Shown: piece after piece, positions 51,326 through 58,610 of the stretch | How the letters are laid out: every line of letters starts with the position of its first letter | Position numbering within the stretch: position 1 is the first letter of the stretch | Source of the DNA: Pseudomonas putida S13.1.2 | Lineage (GTDB): Bacteria > Pseudomonadota > Gammaproteobacteria > Pseudomonadales > Pseudomonadaceae | DNA: 64,000 nucleotides | Reading direction: 5' to 3' | Assembly: GCF_000498395.2 (NCBI RefSeq) | Contig: NZ_CP010979.1 | Span: 5,614,501 to 5,678,500, forward strand | Position numbers and translations under genes: made by a program | The notes under the pieces: generated by a model | What the model was told of the DNA's origin: nothing | Databases searched by the model: none | Seen by the model: only the letters and a program-made list of their open reading frames with translations

Positions 51326-52627
51326 ATGTCCGTTGCCAAAACTGCCTCTGTCAGCGAAACCAAGGGTTTCGACCTTAAACGCAGCCTGCTGGAGACCCTC
51401 GTCGCCGGCCTGCTGGCACTCATCGTGTTTGGCCCGGTCGTCGGCGTAGTGCTCGACGGCTACACCTTCAATGCCGAGCCGCGGCGCGTAGCCTGGCTGG
51501 TCGGCGGGGTGATGCTGGGGCGCTTCCTGCTCAGCCTGTACCTGCAGAGCGCCGCTGGCGTTCGCATGCTCCAGGGCTTCGACAGCGGTGGCTCGGGTGT
51601 GCATGTGAACGCACCGGACTACAAGTCGCGCTTGCGCTACATCATCCCGGCGCTGGTGGTGATTGCCATCGTCTTCCCGATCTTTGCCAACAAGTACTTG
51701 CTGACCGTGGTCATCCTCGGCCTGATCTACGTGTTGCTGGGGCTTGGCCTTAACATCGTGGTCGGCCTGGCCGGCCTGCTCGACCTGGGCTACGTGGCGT
51801 TCTACGCCATTGGCGCCTATGGCCTGGCACTGGGTTACCAGTACCTCGGCCTGGGTTTCTGGAGCGTGCTACCCCTGGCGGCCATCGCCGCAGCGTTGGC
51901 GGGGTGCATACTTGGCTTCCCGGTGCTACGAATGCACGGTGACTACCTGGCAATCGTGACCCTGGGCTTTGGCGAGATCATCCGCCTGGTGCTGAACAAC
52001 TGGTTGTCGTTCACCGGTGGCCCCAACGGCATGCCGGCCCCTTCGCCAACCTTCTTCGGCCTGGAATTCGGCCGCCGGGCCAAAGATGGCGGGGTGCCGA
52101 TCCACGAGTTCTTCGGCTTCGATTACAACGCCAACCTCAAGTTCGTGTTCATCTACGCGGTGCTGTTCCTGGTGGTGCTGGCTGTGCTTTACATCAAGCA
52201 CCGCCTCACCCGCATGCCGGTCGGCCGCGCTTGGGAAGCGCTGCGTGAAGATGAGATCGCCTGCCGCTCGATGGGCCTGAACCACGTACTGGTCAAGCTT
52301 TCGGCGTTTACCCTGGGGGCCTCCACTGCCGGCCTGGCCGGGGTGTTCTTTGCCACCTACCAGGGCTTCGTCAACCCGTCGTCGTTCACCTTCTTCGAGT
52401 CGGCGCTGATCCTCGCCATCGTCGTGCTGGGTGGCATGGGCTCGACCGTGGGCGTGGTGATTGCAGCGTTCGTGCTGACCGTGGCGCCCGAACTGCTGCG
52501 CAGCTTCTCTGAATACCGGGTGCTGTTGTTCGGGGTGCTGATGGTGCTGATGATGATCTGGCGACCGCGTGGGCTGATCCGCATCAGCCGTACCGGTGTG
52601 ACCCCGCGTAAAGGAGTGGCGCCATGA
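51326..52627 (+). CDS. livM: Branched-chain amino acid ABC transporter permease LivM
   Basis: The 433-aa permease has an extended N-terminal part with two extra helices (about 20-75), as in pseudomonad LivM. The core contains LGLNIVVGLAGLLDLGYVAF and the loop WEALREDEIACRSMGLN. The start is taken as ATG 51326 with AAGGTG upstream; an in-frame GTG at 51320 overlaps the livH stop. Its end overlaps livG by four bases. Confidence 0.93.
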   Translation: MSVAKTASVSETKGFDLKRSLLETLVAGLLALIVFGPVVGVVLDGYTFNAEPRRVAWLVGGVMLGRFLLSLYLQSAAGVRMLQGFDSGGSGVHVNAPDYKSRLRYIIPALVVIAIVFPIFANKYLLTVVILGLIYVLLGLGLNIVVGLAGLLDLGYVAFYAIGAYGLALGYQYLGLGFWSVLPLAAIAAALAGCILGFPVLRMHGDYLAIVTLGFGEIIRLVLNNWLSFTGGPNGMPAPSPTFFGLEFGRRAKDGGVPIHEFFGFDYNANLKFVFIYAVLFLVVLAVLYIKHRLTRMPVGRAWEALREDEIACRSMGLNHVLVKLSAFTLGASTAGLAGVFFATYQGFVNPSSFTFFESALILAIVVLGGMGSTVGVVIAAFVLTVAPELLRSFSEYRVLLFGVLMVLMMIWRPRGLIRISRTGVTPRKGVAP

Positions 52628-53499
52628 GCGACGATATCATTCTCTCGGTCGACAACCTGATGATGCAGTTCGGCGGCATCAAGGCGCTGAGCGATGTCAG
52701 CCTGAAGGTCCGGCGCAACCAGATATTCGCCCTGATCGGCCCCAACGGGGCGGGCAAGACCACGGTGTTCAACTGCCTGACGGGTTTCTACAAGGCCAGT
52801 GGCGGGCGCATCGAGCTGAACGTGCGCGGCAGCCACACCAACGTCATCCAGCTGCTTGGCGAGCGCTTCCAGGCGGCGGACTTCATCTCGCCGGCGCGCT
52901 TTGCCAACCGCATGTACTACAAGATGTTCGGCGGTACCCACCTGGTCAACCGCGCAGGCCTGGCGCGCACCTTCCAGAACATTCGCCTGTTCAAGGAAAT
53001 GTCGGTGGTGGAGAACCTGCTGGTGGCCCAGCACATGTGGGTCAACCGTAACCTGCTGGCCGGGGTACTCAACACCAAGGCCTACCGCAAGGCCGAGAGC
53101 GATGCGCTGGACCATGCCTTCTACTGGCTGGAAGTGGTCGACCTGGTCGACTGCGCCAACCGCCTGGCCGGCGAGCTGTCGTACGGCCAGCAGCGCCGCC
53201 TGGAAATTGCCCGGGCCATGTGCACGCGGCCGAAGATCATCTGCCTGGACGAACCGGCGGCGGGCCTGAACCCGCAGGAAACCGAAGCCCTCAGCCGCAT
53301 GATTCGTGTGCTGCGTGACGAGCACGACATCACCGTGGTGCTGATCGAGCACGACATGGGCATGGTCATGAGCATTTCCGACCATATCGTGGTGCTGGAC
53401 CACGGCAACGTGATTGCCGAAGGCGCGCCGCAGGAAATCCGCCACAACCCGACGGTGATCGCCGCCTACCTGGGTGCAGATGAAGAGGAACTGGTATGA
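52624..53499 (+). CDS. livG: Branched-chain amino acid ABC transporter ATPase LivG
   Basis: The 291-aa cytoplasmic ATPase has Walker A GPNGAGKTTVFN near residue 40, the signature LSYGQQRRLEIARA near 185, Walker B ICLDEPAAGLNP and the H-loop VLIEHDMGMVM. The family-specific long insert after Walker A (about 60-125) contains GLARTFQNIRLFKEM. It overlaps both neighbours by ATGA, giving tight translational coupling. Confidence 0.96.
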   Translation: MSDDIILSVDNLMMQFGGIKALSDVSLKVRRNQIFALIGPNGAGKTTVFNCLTGFYKASGGRIELNVRGSHTNVIQLLGERFQAADFISPARFANRMYYKMFGGTHLVNRAGLARTFQNIRLFKEMSVVENLLVAQHMWVNRNLLAGVLNTKAYRKAESDALDHAFYWLEVVDLVDCANRLAGELSYGQQRRLEIARAMCTRPKIICLDEPAAGLNPQETEALSRMIRVLRDEHDITVVLIEHDMGMVMSISDHIVVLDHGNVIAEGAPQEIRHNPTVIAAYLGADEEELV

Positions 53500-54212
53500 G
53501 TGCACCCATTCTCGAGCTGAAGGACCTGGACGTGTTCTACGGGCCGATCCAGGCGCTGAAAAAGGTTTCGATGCACATCAACGAGGGCGAGACGGTCAGC
53601 CTGATCGGTGCCAACGGGGCTGGTAAGTCGACCCTGCTGATGTCGATCTTCGGCCAGCCTCGCGCTGCGTCCGGGCATATCGTTTATCGCGGCACCGACA
53701 TTACCCGCAAGTCGTCGCACTACATTGCGTCCAACGGTATCGCCCAATCGCCGGAAGGGCGCCGGGTGTTCCCCGACATGTCCGTCGAGGAGAACCTGAT
53801 GATGGGTACCATCCCCATCGGCGACAAGCATGCCGATGAAGACATGCAGCGCATGTACGAGCTGTTCCCACGGTTGAAGGAGCGGCGTAACCAGCGGGCC
53901 ATGACCATGTCCGGGGGTGAGCAGCAGATGCTGGCGATTGCCCGGGCGCTGATGAGCCGGCCGAAGTTGCTGTTGCTGGATGAGCCCTCGCTGGGGCTGG
54001 CGCCGATCGTGGTCAAGCAGATCTTTTCGACCCTGCGTGAGCTGGCCAAGACCGGGATGACCATTTTCCTGGTGGAGCAGAACGCCAACCATGCGTTGAA
54101 GCTGTCCGACCGGGCGTATGTGATGGTCAACGGGGAGATTCGCATGACCGGGACCGGGCAGGAGCTGCTGGTCAACGAGGAAGTGCGCAACGCCTATCTC
54201 GGCGGGCACTGA
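53496..54212 (+). CDS. livF: Branched-chain amino acid ABC transporter ATPase LivF
   Basis: The 238-aa ATPase has Walker A GANGAGKSTLLMS, the segment IAQSPEGRRVFPDMSVEENL characteristic of LivF, signature MSGGEQQMLAIARAL, Walker B LLLDEPSLGLAP and the switch His replaced by Gln in VEQNANHAL, as usual in LivF. It is the last gene of the liv cluster and is followed by a REP pair. Confidence 0.96.
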   Translation: MSAPILELKDLDVFYGPIQALKKVSMHINEGETVSLIGANGAGKSTLLMSIFGQPRAASGHIVYRGTDITRKSSHYIASNGIAQSPEGRRVFPDMSVEENLMMGTIPIGDKHADEDMQRMYELFPRLKERRNQRAMTMSGGEQQMLAIARALMSRPKLLLLDEPSLGLAPIVVKQIFSTLRELAKTGMTIFLVEQNANHALKLSDRAYVMVNGEIRMTGTGQELLVNEEVRNAYLGGH

Positions 54213-54220
54213 GTTACATC

Positions 54221-54340
54221 CGGGGCCGCTTTGCGGCCCATCGCCGGCAAGCCAGCTCCCACAGAGATTGCACAAACCTTGAAGGCAGTGTTTTACCTCT
54301 GGGAGCTGGCTTGCCGGCGATGGGCTGCAAAGCAGCCCCA
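54221..54340. repeat. REP-like pair (CTGGCTTGCCGGCGATGGGC type)
   Basis: CGGGGCCGCTTTGCGGCCCA hairpin, then ATCGCCGGCAAGCCAGCTCC and its complement, then GGGCTGCAAAGCAGCCCC. It is the same subfamily as at 24.2 kb and probably ends the liv transcript. Confidence 0.86.
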
Positions 54341-54905
54341 TTTCCAATGTGGACAACTTGCCGCGCCTTGCTCTCGATACCCGCCAATATTCCCTCGCAA
54401 GCCCTTGTTTCCACAGGCTTGATCTTGTCCACGGATAATGTGGAACCGCCTGTGGAAAACATGGTGGCATCTCGCTCCAGCCCTTTGATAACGTGCCCTG
54501 CAGCGATGCGATCATTTTTTGATCACATCCTTCCTGTGGATGACTTTTCAAGCTTTTTCACAGACCCGAAAGCACCTCCAAATCAGCGCCAAGGCTGTGG
54601 ATAACTCTGTGGGAAAACCTTGGACAGACTGCTGCAGGCAGCATGCTTGAAAGCTTTGCATCCTCACCGAAAAGATATCCACCGACCACGCAACGCTGAA
54701 AGGGTTCCGCACTGTGGACGAGTTGCCCCCAATCCATGGGGAAAGCCTTGTGGATAACATGCGCATAGCTGGCGCCGAGCCTTCTGCCGCAAGGGTTTGC
54801 CGTACATGTACAAAAAATGTACAGCGCCCTGAACGGCTTGCTGCCAGCGCACGGCGCGGGCATGCTGCAAAGCTGCCGATGACAACCTACCGTGAGGAAC
54901 AGAGC
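54341..54905. other. Non-coding region with a cluster of DnaA-box-like motifs
   Basis: No convincing gene lies in these 565 bases before the SDR start. Two perfect DnaA boxes (TTATCCACA) occur on the reverse strand at 54596-54604 and 54749-54757. Close variants lie at 54348-54356 (TTGTCCACA), 54451-54459 (TTTTCCACA), 54535-54543 (TCATCCACA) and, on the plus strand, 54554-54562 (TTTTTCACA). Further two-mismatch copies occur. The stretch is AT-richer than its surroundings and includes GATCATTTTTTGATC. Confidence 0.6.
54804..54823. promoter_or_regulatory. Repeated TGTACA palindromes upstream of the SDR gene
   Basis: ACATGTACAAAAAATGTACA contains two TGTACA palindromes five bases apart, about 85 bases before the SDR start. 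The arrangement suggests a dimer-binding operator. The regulator is unknown. Confidence 0.4.
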
Positions 54906-55673
54906 ATGACGTCCACCGTATTCATCACTGGCGCCACATCCGGTTTCGGCGAGGCCACCGCCCGCCGCTTTGCCGAAGCTGGCTGGAAGCTGGTGCTCAC
55001 TGGTCGCCGCAAGGAGCGCCTGGACGCCCTGTGCGCCGAGCTGTCGGCCAAGACCGAAGTACACGGCCTGGTGCTTGACGTGCGTGACCGCAAGGCCATG
55101 GAACAGGCCATCGCCAGCTTGCCGGCCGGGTTCGAAAAGATTCGCGGCCTGGTCAACAATGCCGGCCTGGCACTGGGTGTGGATGCGGCGCAGAACTGCA
55201 GCCTGGACGACTGGGAAACCATGGTCGACACCAACATCAAGGGCCTGATGTACACCACCCGCCTGCTGCTGCCACGCCTGATCGCCCACGGTCGCGGCGC
55301 GTCGATCCTCAACGTAGGTTCTGTGGCGGGCAACTACCCGTACCCTGGCAGCAACGTGTATGGCGGCACCAAGGCCTTCGTCGGCCAGTTCTCGCTGAGC
55401 CTGCGCTGCGACCTGCGTGGCACTGGCGTGCGCGTGAGCAATATCGAGCCGGGCCTGTGCGAGAGCGAGTTCTCGCTGGTGCGCTTCGGCGGTGACCAGG
55501 CCAAGTACGACGCCACTTATGCAGGCGCCGAGCCGATCCAGCCGCAGGACATTGCCGAAACCATCTTCTGGATCCTCAACCAGCCGGCGCACATCAACAT
55601 CAACAGCCTGGAGCTGATGCCGGTGAGCCAGGATTGGGCTGGGTTCTCCATCGACCGTTCGGTCAAGGGCTGA
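54906..55673 (+). CDS. SDR family oxidoreductase (YdfG-like)
   Basis: The 255-aa product is a classical short-chain dehydrogenase. It has the nucleotide-binding TGATSGFG (residues about 8-15), GRRKERLDAL indicating NADP(H) preference, NNAGLALG, the active-site Ser in LNVGSVAGNYPY and YGGTKAFV (YxxxK). The sequence resembles YdfG, which oxidises serine and 3-hydroxy acids, but the substrate is not proven. Start 54906 has GAGGA upstream. It is monocistronic and followed by a REP pair. Confidence 0.9.
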   Translation: MTSTVFITGATSGFGEATARRFAEAGWKLVLTGRRKERLDALCAELSAKTEVHGLVLDVRDRKAMEQAIASLPAGFEKIRGLVNNAGLALGVDAAQNCSLDDWETMVDTNIKGLMYTTRLLLPRLIAHGRGASILNVGSVAGNYPYPGSNVYGGTKAFVGQFSLSLRCDLRGTGVRVSNIEPGLCESEFSLVRFGGDQAKYDATYAGAEPIQPQDIAETIFWILNQPAHININSLELMPVSQDWAGFSIDRSVKG

Positions 55674-55683
55674 AAATAGTCAC

Positions 55684-55788
55684 CGGGGCCGCTGTGCGGC
55701 CCATTCGCGGGGCAAGCCCGCTCCCACAAGGTAATTCACTAGCCTAAGGACGATGCAGTACCTGTGGGAGCGGGCTTGCCCGCGAAAG
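55684..55788. repeat. REP pair between SDR and AGE-family genes
   Basis: GGGGCCGCTGTGCGGCCC hairpin plus inverted TTCGCGGGGCAAGCCCGCTC and CCCGCGAAAG cores, between convergent genes. Confidence 0.87.
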
Positions 55789-55790
55789 CG

Positions 55791-56888
55791 TCAGCTCAGG
55801 CGCTGCAACCCTTCCAGGCAGGTCGCCAAATGATAGGGCGTAGTAGAAGGCATATCATGCCGGCTGACGTTGCCCTCACCATCCCGGCACTCATACCAGC
55901 CCGCTTCCCGCAAGAACCGCGCTTCCAGCACCTGCAACTGCTCCGGCAATTTCGCCTCCCCGCCAGCACGCAGCACCAGCGCTCGCAGGTACTCCGCCTG
56001 TGCCCAAACCCGTTGTGTGGCATCCAGCACCTGGCCATCCACATCCAGCATCGCCAGCACTGCCCCATTCTTCACCCCGAACTGCTCGGCAAAGCCGAAC
56101 GCCCGGTCGATGGATGCATGCAGCGGCGTGTCACGCAGCAGCGGCGAGGTATGCAGCAGGTAGAACCACTCGAACTGGTGCCCCGGCTCGAACCAGTTAT
56201 CCACAGCCCCGCGTGGCTTTTCCAGCATCAGGCCGTGGGCCGGTTCGATGAAGTGCGCCTGAAGCGCCTGGCACAGTTGCAGCAGCGACTGCTGGGTATG
56301 TTCATCGTCACGCACCGCCAACACCTGCAGGAACGCCTCGGCCAGGTGCATCTGCGGGTTCTGCAGCGGGCCGCTGGCGAGGTCGGCCCAGTCTTCGCCC
56401 AGGCTGGCTTCGTACAGGCCGTCGTCACGGGCGAACTGCTGGTCGATGATGTCCAGCGCGGCGTTCAGTGTGGATTCCACCAGGCTTTCGCGCACCTTGC
56501 CCCAGTAGTGCGCGCAGGCAAACACGATGAACGCGTGGGTGTACAGGTCCTTGCGCCGGTCCAGCGGCTTGCCCTGGGCGTCGATGCTGTAGAACCAGCC
56601 ACCGTGTTCGGCGTCGTGAAAATGCTTTTGCAGCGAGCGGAACAACGCCGCCGCCCGCTCCGCTGCGCCCGGTTGCCCGATACGGCTGCTGAACAGGTAC
56701 AGCTGGCGTGCGCAGGCCATGGCCCGATAGCGCTGCACCGGCAAGGGCTGGTGCTGGGCGTCCAGGGCCTCGTAGGGCAGGGCCAGGTCGGCATTCCAGC
56801 CCGGGCCTTGCCACAACGGCACGATGCATTCGGCGAAGTGCTGGTTGAAGCGGGCCAGTTCAGGCAGGGTGGGGCGGGGGTCGGACAT
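55791..56888 (-). CDS. N-acylglucosamine 2-epimerase / mannose isomerase family (AGE) protein
   Basis: The 365-aa product is an alpha/alpha-toroid protein. Conserved stretches include GGWFYSIDAQGKPLDRRKDLY, YTHAFIVFACAHYW, NPQMHLAEAFLQV, PGHQFEWFYLLH with the catalytic-type His, and the C-terminal GWYECRDGEG. These match AGE-superfamily enzymes such as mannose isomerases (YihS-like). The substrate is not defined by sequence. Start 56888 (MSDPRPTL) is chosen over the GTG/ATG options upstream. Confidence 0.85.
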   Translation of the reverse strand: MSDPRPTLPELARFNQHFAECIVPLWQGPGWNADLALPYEALDAQHQPLPVQRYRAMACARQLYLFSSRIGQPGAAERAAALFRSLQKHFHDAEHGGWFYSIDAQGKPLDRRKDLYTHAFIVFACAHYWGKVRESLVESTLNAALDIIDQQFARDDGLYEASLGEDWADLASGPLQNPQMHLAEAFLQVLAVRDDEHTQQSLLQLCQALQAHFIEPAHGLMLEKPRGAVDNWFEPGHQFEWFYLLHTSPLLRDTPLHASIDRAFGFAEQFGVKNGAVLAMLDVDGQVLDATQRVWAQAEYLRALVLRAGGEAKLPEQLQVLEARFLREAGWYECRDGEGNVSRHDMPSTTPYHLATCLEGLQRLS

Positions 56889-56945
56889 TTCGGCGCTCGT
56901 CGCTGTCGGGCAGGGCGCCATGGTAGCAGAACTGGCGTTTTCAGT

Positions 56946-57057
56946 AGCCTGTGCCGGCCCCTCGCGGGCTTGCCTGCTTCCACAGGATCACCACAGGCCC
57001 GAGCTATTTGGGTTACCTGTGGGAGCGGGCAAGCCCGCGAAGGGGCCGGCACAGGCA
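56946..57057. repeat. REP pair with extended complementary ends
   Basis: GCCTGTGCCGGCCCCTCGCG on the left and its complement on the right (CGCGAAGGGGCCGGCACAGG) enclose two REP cores, so the ends pair over about 20 bases. Confidence 0.87.
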
Positions 57058-57062
57058 ACCCA

Positions 57063-57695
57063 TCAGCCCGGGTTGCCCAGCCCTTGCCAATGCCGCGCGC
57101 CGACGAAGATGAAGCGTAATTGCTGGGTGATCTTTTCCTGCGCCGTCAGCGCCTGTGGATAACTTGAATCTGGGCTGTCGATAAGCTCGGGCAGGGTAGC
57201 GAACACGGTCTTCACCACCAGGTCGGCCATCACCGCCAGCGCGGCGCTGTCAAGGTGCTGCCAGCGCTTCATGCGCGCAAGGTCGGTCGCCAGATCGTCG
57301 CTGATGTCCTGGCGCAGGCGGGCAATGGCCTGGCGCACGGCCTGTGAACCGCCGTACTGCTCGCGGGCCAGAAACAGGAACTGCGCGCGGTGGGCAGCCA
57401 CCACGTCGAGGAAAATGCGCACCGAAGCATCGGTGATGCCGCCCAGTTCGAATTCGTTCTGGCGCACCAGGCGGATGGTCTGGCGGAAGGTGGTGTCGAT
57501 TTCGGCCACAAGGGCCAGGCCCAGGGCGTCCATGTCGGGGAAATGCCGGTAGAAACCGGTCGGCACGATGCCAGCGGTCTTCGCCACTTCGCGCAGGCTG
57601 ACACTGCCGAAACCACGGCCACTCTCCATGAGCAGGCAGGCGGCATCGAGCAGGGCCTGGCGGGTCTGTAGCTTCTGTTCGGCGCGCGGCAGCAT
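57063..57695 (-). CDS. TetR family regulator, DesT-like
   Basis: The 210-aa product has a TetR helix-turn-helix at the N-terminus (TRQALLDAACLLMES, VSLREVAKTAGIVPTGFYRH). The C-terminal helical ligand domain contains FLDVVAAHRAQFLFLAREQY and LVVKTVFATLPELID. From memory this is close to P. aeruginosa DesT, which senses the ratio of unsaturated to saturated acyl-CoA and represses desaturase genes. No desaturase gene is in the window. The start at 57695 (MLPRAEQK) is assumed; a GTG at 57728 is possible and neither has a clear ribosome-binding site. Confidence 0.8.
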   Translation of the reverse strand: MLPRAEQKLQTRQALLDAACLLMESGRGFGSVSLREVAKTAGIVPTGFYRHFPDMDALGLALVAEIDTTFRQTIRLVRQNEFELGGITDASVRIFLDVVAAHRAQFLFLAREQYGGSQAVRQAIARLRQDISDDLATDLARMKRWQHLDSAALAVMADLVVKTVFATLPELIDSPDSSYPQALTAQEKITQQLRFIFVGARHWQGLGNPG

Positions 57696-57734
57696 GATGC
57701 GGGCTTCTGTGACGGTAAGGCTGGGCACTCTAGA

Positions 57735-57767
57735 TAAAAAAACAAAGCCCGGTCAATGGACCGGGCC
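57735..57767 (-). terminator. Rho-independent terminator of the repeat-protein gene
   Basis: Read leftwards, GCCCGGTC / GACCGGGC with a four-base loop is followed by TTTGTTTTTTT. It lies 51 bases after the stop of the gene at 57818-58270. Confidence 0.85.
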
Positions 57768-57817
57768 TGGAGGGGAGCAAGCGGTGTGACAGAGGTTGTT
57801 CTTTTCCGCCATGGTGA

Positions 57818-58270
57818 TCAGCTCACACGGCTGAGTTCAACCAGGCGATCGGAGCCACCTTCAGCAACGCGGCCAGCTTGTTCGATCAGGCGATCCGAGC
57901 CACCTTCGGCAACGCGGCCAGCTTGTTCGATCAGGCGATCCGAGCCACCTTCGGCAACGCGGCCAGCTTGTTCGATCAGGCGGTCCGAGCCACCTTCGGC
58001 AACGCGGCCAGCTTGTTCGATCAGGCGATCCGAGCCGCCTTCGGCAACGCGGCCAGCTTGTTCGATCAGGCGGTCCGAGCCACCTTCGGCTACGCGGCCA
58101 GTGCGTTCGATCAGGCGATCAGAGCCACCTTCGGCAATGGTTTTCAGCGGCTGGGCGATTTCGGCAGCGCTGGAGCGGGATTCGGCGGTGAGGTGTTGCT
58201 CGTCGGCTGGCAGGGCAAAAGCGTTGGCAGCCAGGATGGACAGGGTCAGGGTCAGCAGGTGGCGTTTCAT
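57818..58270 (-). CDS. Small secreted protein with seven 15-residue repeats
   Basis: The 150-aa product has a signal peptide (MKRHLLTLTLSILAANAFA) and a 25-residue spacer. Seven tandem copies of AEGGSDRLIEQAGRV follow (residues 46-150). Five copies are identical at the protein level; the first has ERTGRV and the last ends VELSRVS. There are no Cys residues. Proteins with VAEGGxDR repeats occur in pseudomonads, often vaguely annotated as phage-infection proteins; I know of no proven function. It has its own terminator and stands alone. Confidence 0.85.
   Translation of the reverse strand: MKRHLLTLTLSILAANAFALPADEQHLTAESRSSAAEIAQPLKTIAEGGSDRLIERTGRVAEGGSDRLIEQAGRVAEGGSDRLIEQAGRVAEGGSDRLIEQAGRVAEGGSDRLIEQAGRVAEGGSDRLIEQAGRVAEGGSDRLVELSRVS
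57821..58135 (-). repeat. Seven tandem 45-bp coding repeats
   Basis: The 45-base unit, read on the plus strand as GCCACCTTCGGCAACGCGGC plus AGCTTGTTCGATCAGGCGATCCGA (in two parts), is repeated seven times in frame. The central units differ only at a few positions (for example GATCCGAGC against GGTCCGAGC), which suggests recent slippage or gene conversion. Confidence 0.95.
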
Positions 58271-58610
58271 GATTTCGGTGCTCCTCTCGGGGGCTGGAAA
58301 GTGGGTACGGAGCCAATGCTACGCTCGGTAACGCCAGAGAGAAGTTCATACGGGTAATGGTAACAATCGACCGCATTGATAGAGGTTGGAAACCGCTCTG
58401 GAAAGCGCTTTACAGGTCGGCTTAGGCTGACGTGATGGTCCTGTTGACGGGTAGCAGGCAGCGCCTGACGCGACGTATTGCTGAGCAAAAGGCCAGGAAA
58501 ACTTCGCTATCATGGCGCTCTCGATAAAACCCCACGGGTTTTCCACAGTCCGACATATTGACTGCCATCGCTGCCCCCGTTTTGTGCCATACCGCAAGGA
58601 GAATCACGCA
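58271..58610. other. Divergent promoter region, repeat protein / asmA
   Basis: These 340 bases hold no gene I trust. They must contain the leftward promoter of the repeat-protein gene (ribosome-binding site GAGGAG at about 58282-58287 on the reverse strand) and the rightward promoter of asmA. Confidence 0.5.

Noticed and set aside
57821..58135. Tandem repeats considered as a CRISPR array
   Set aside because: The repeats are contiguous 45-bp units without variable spacers, are in frame, and encode a signal-peptide protein.
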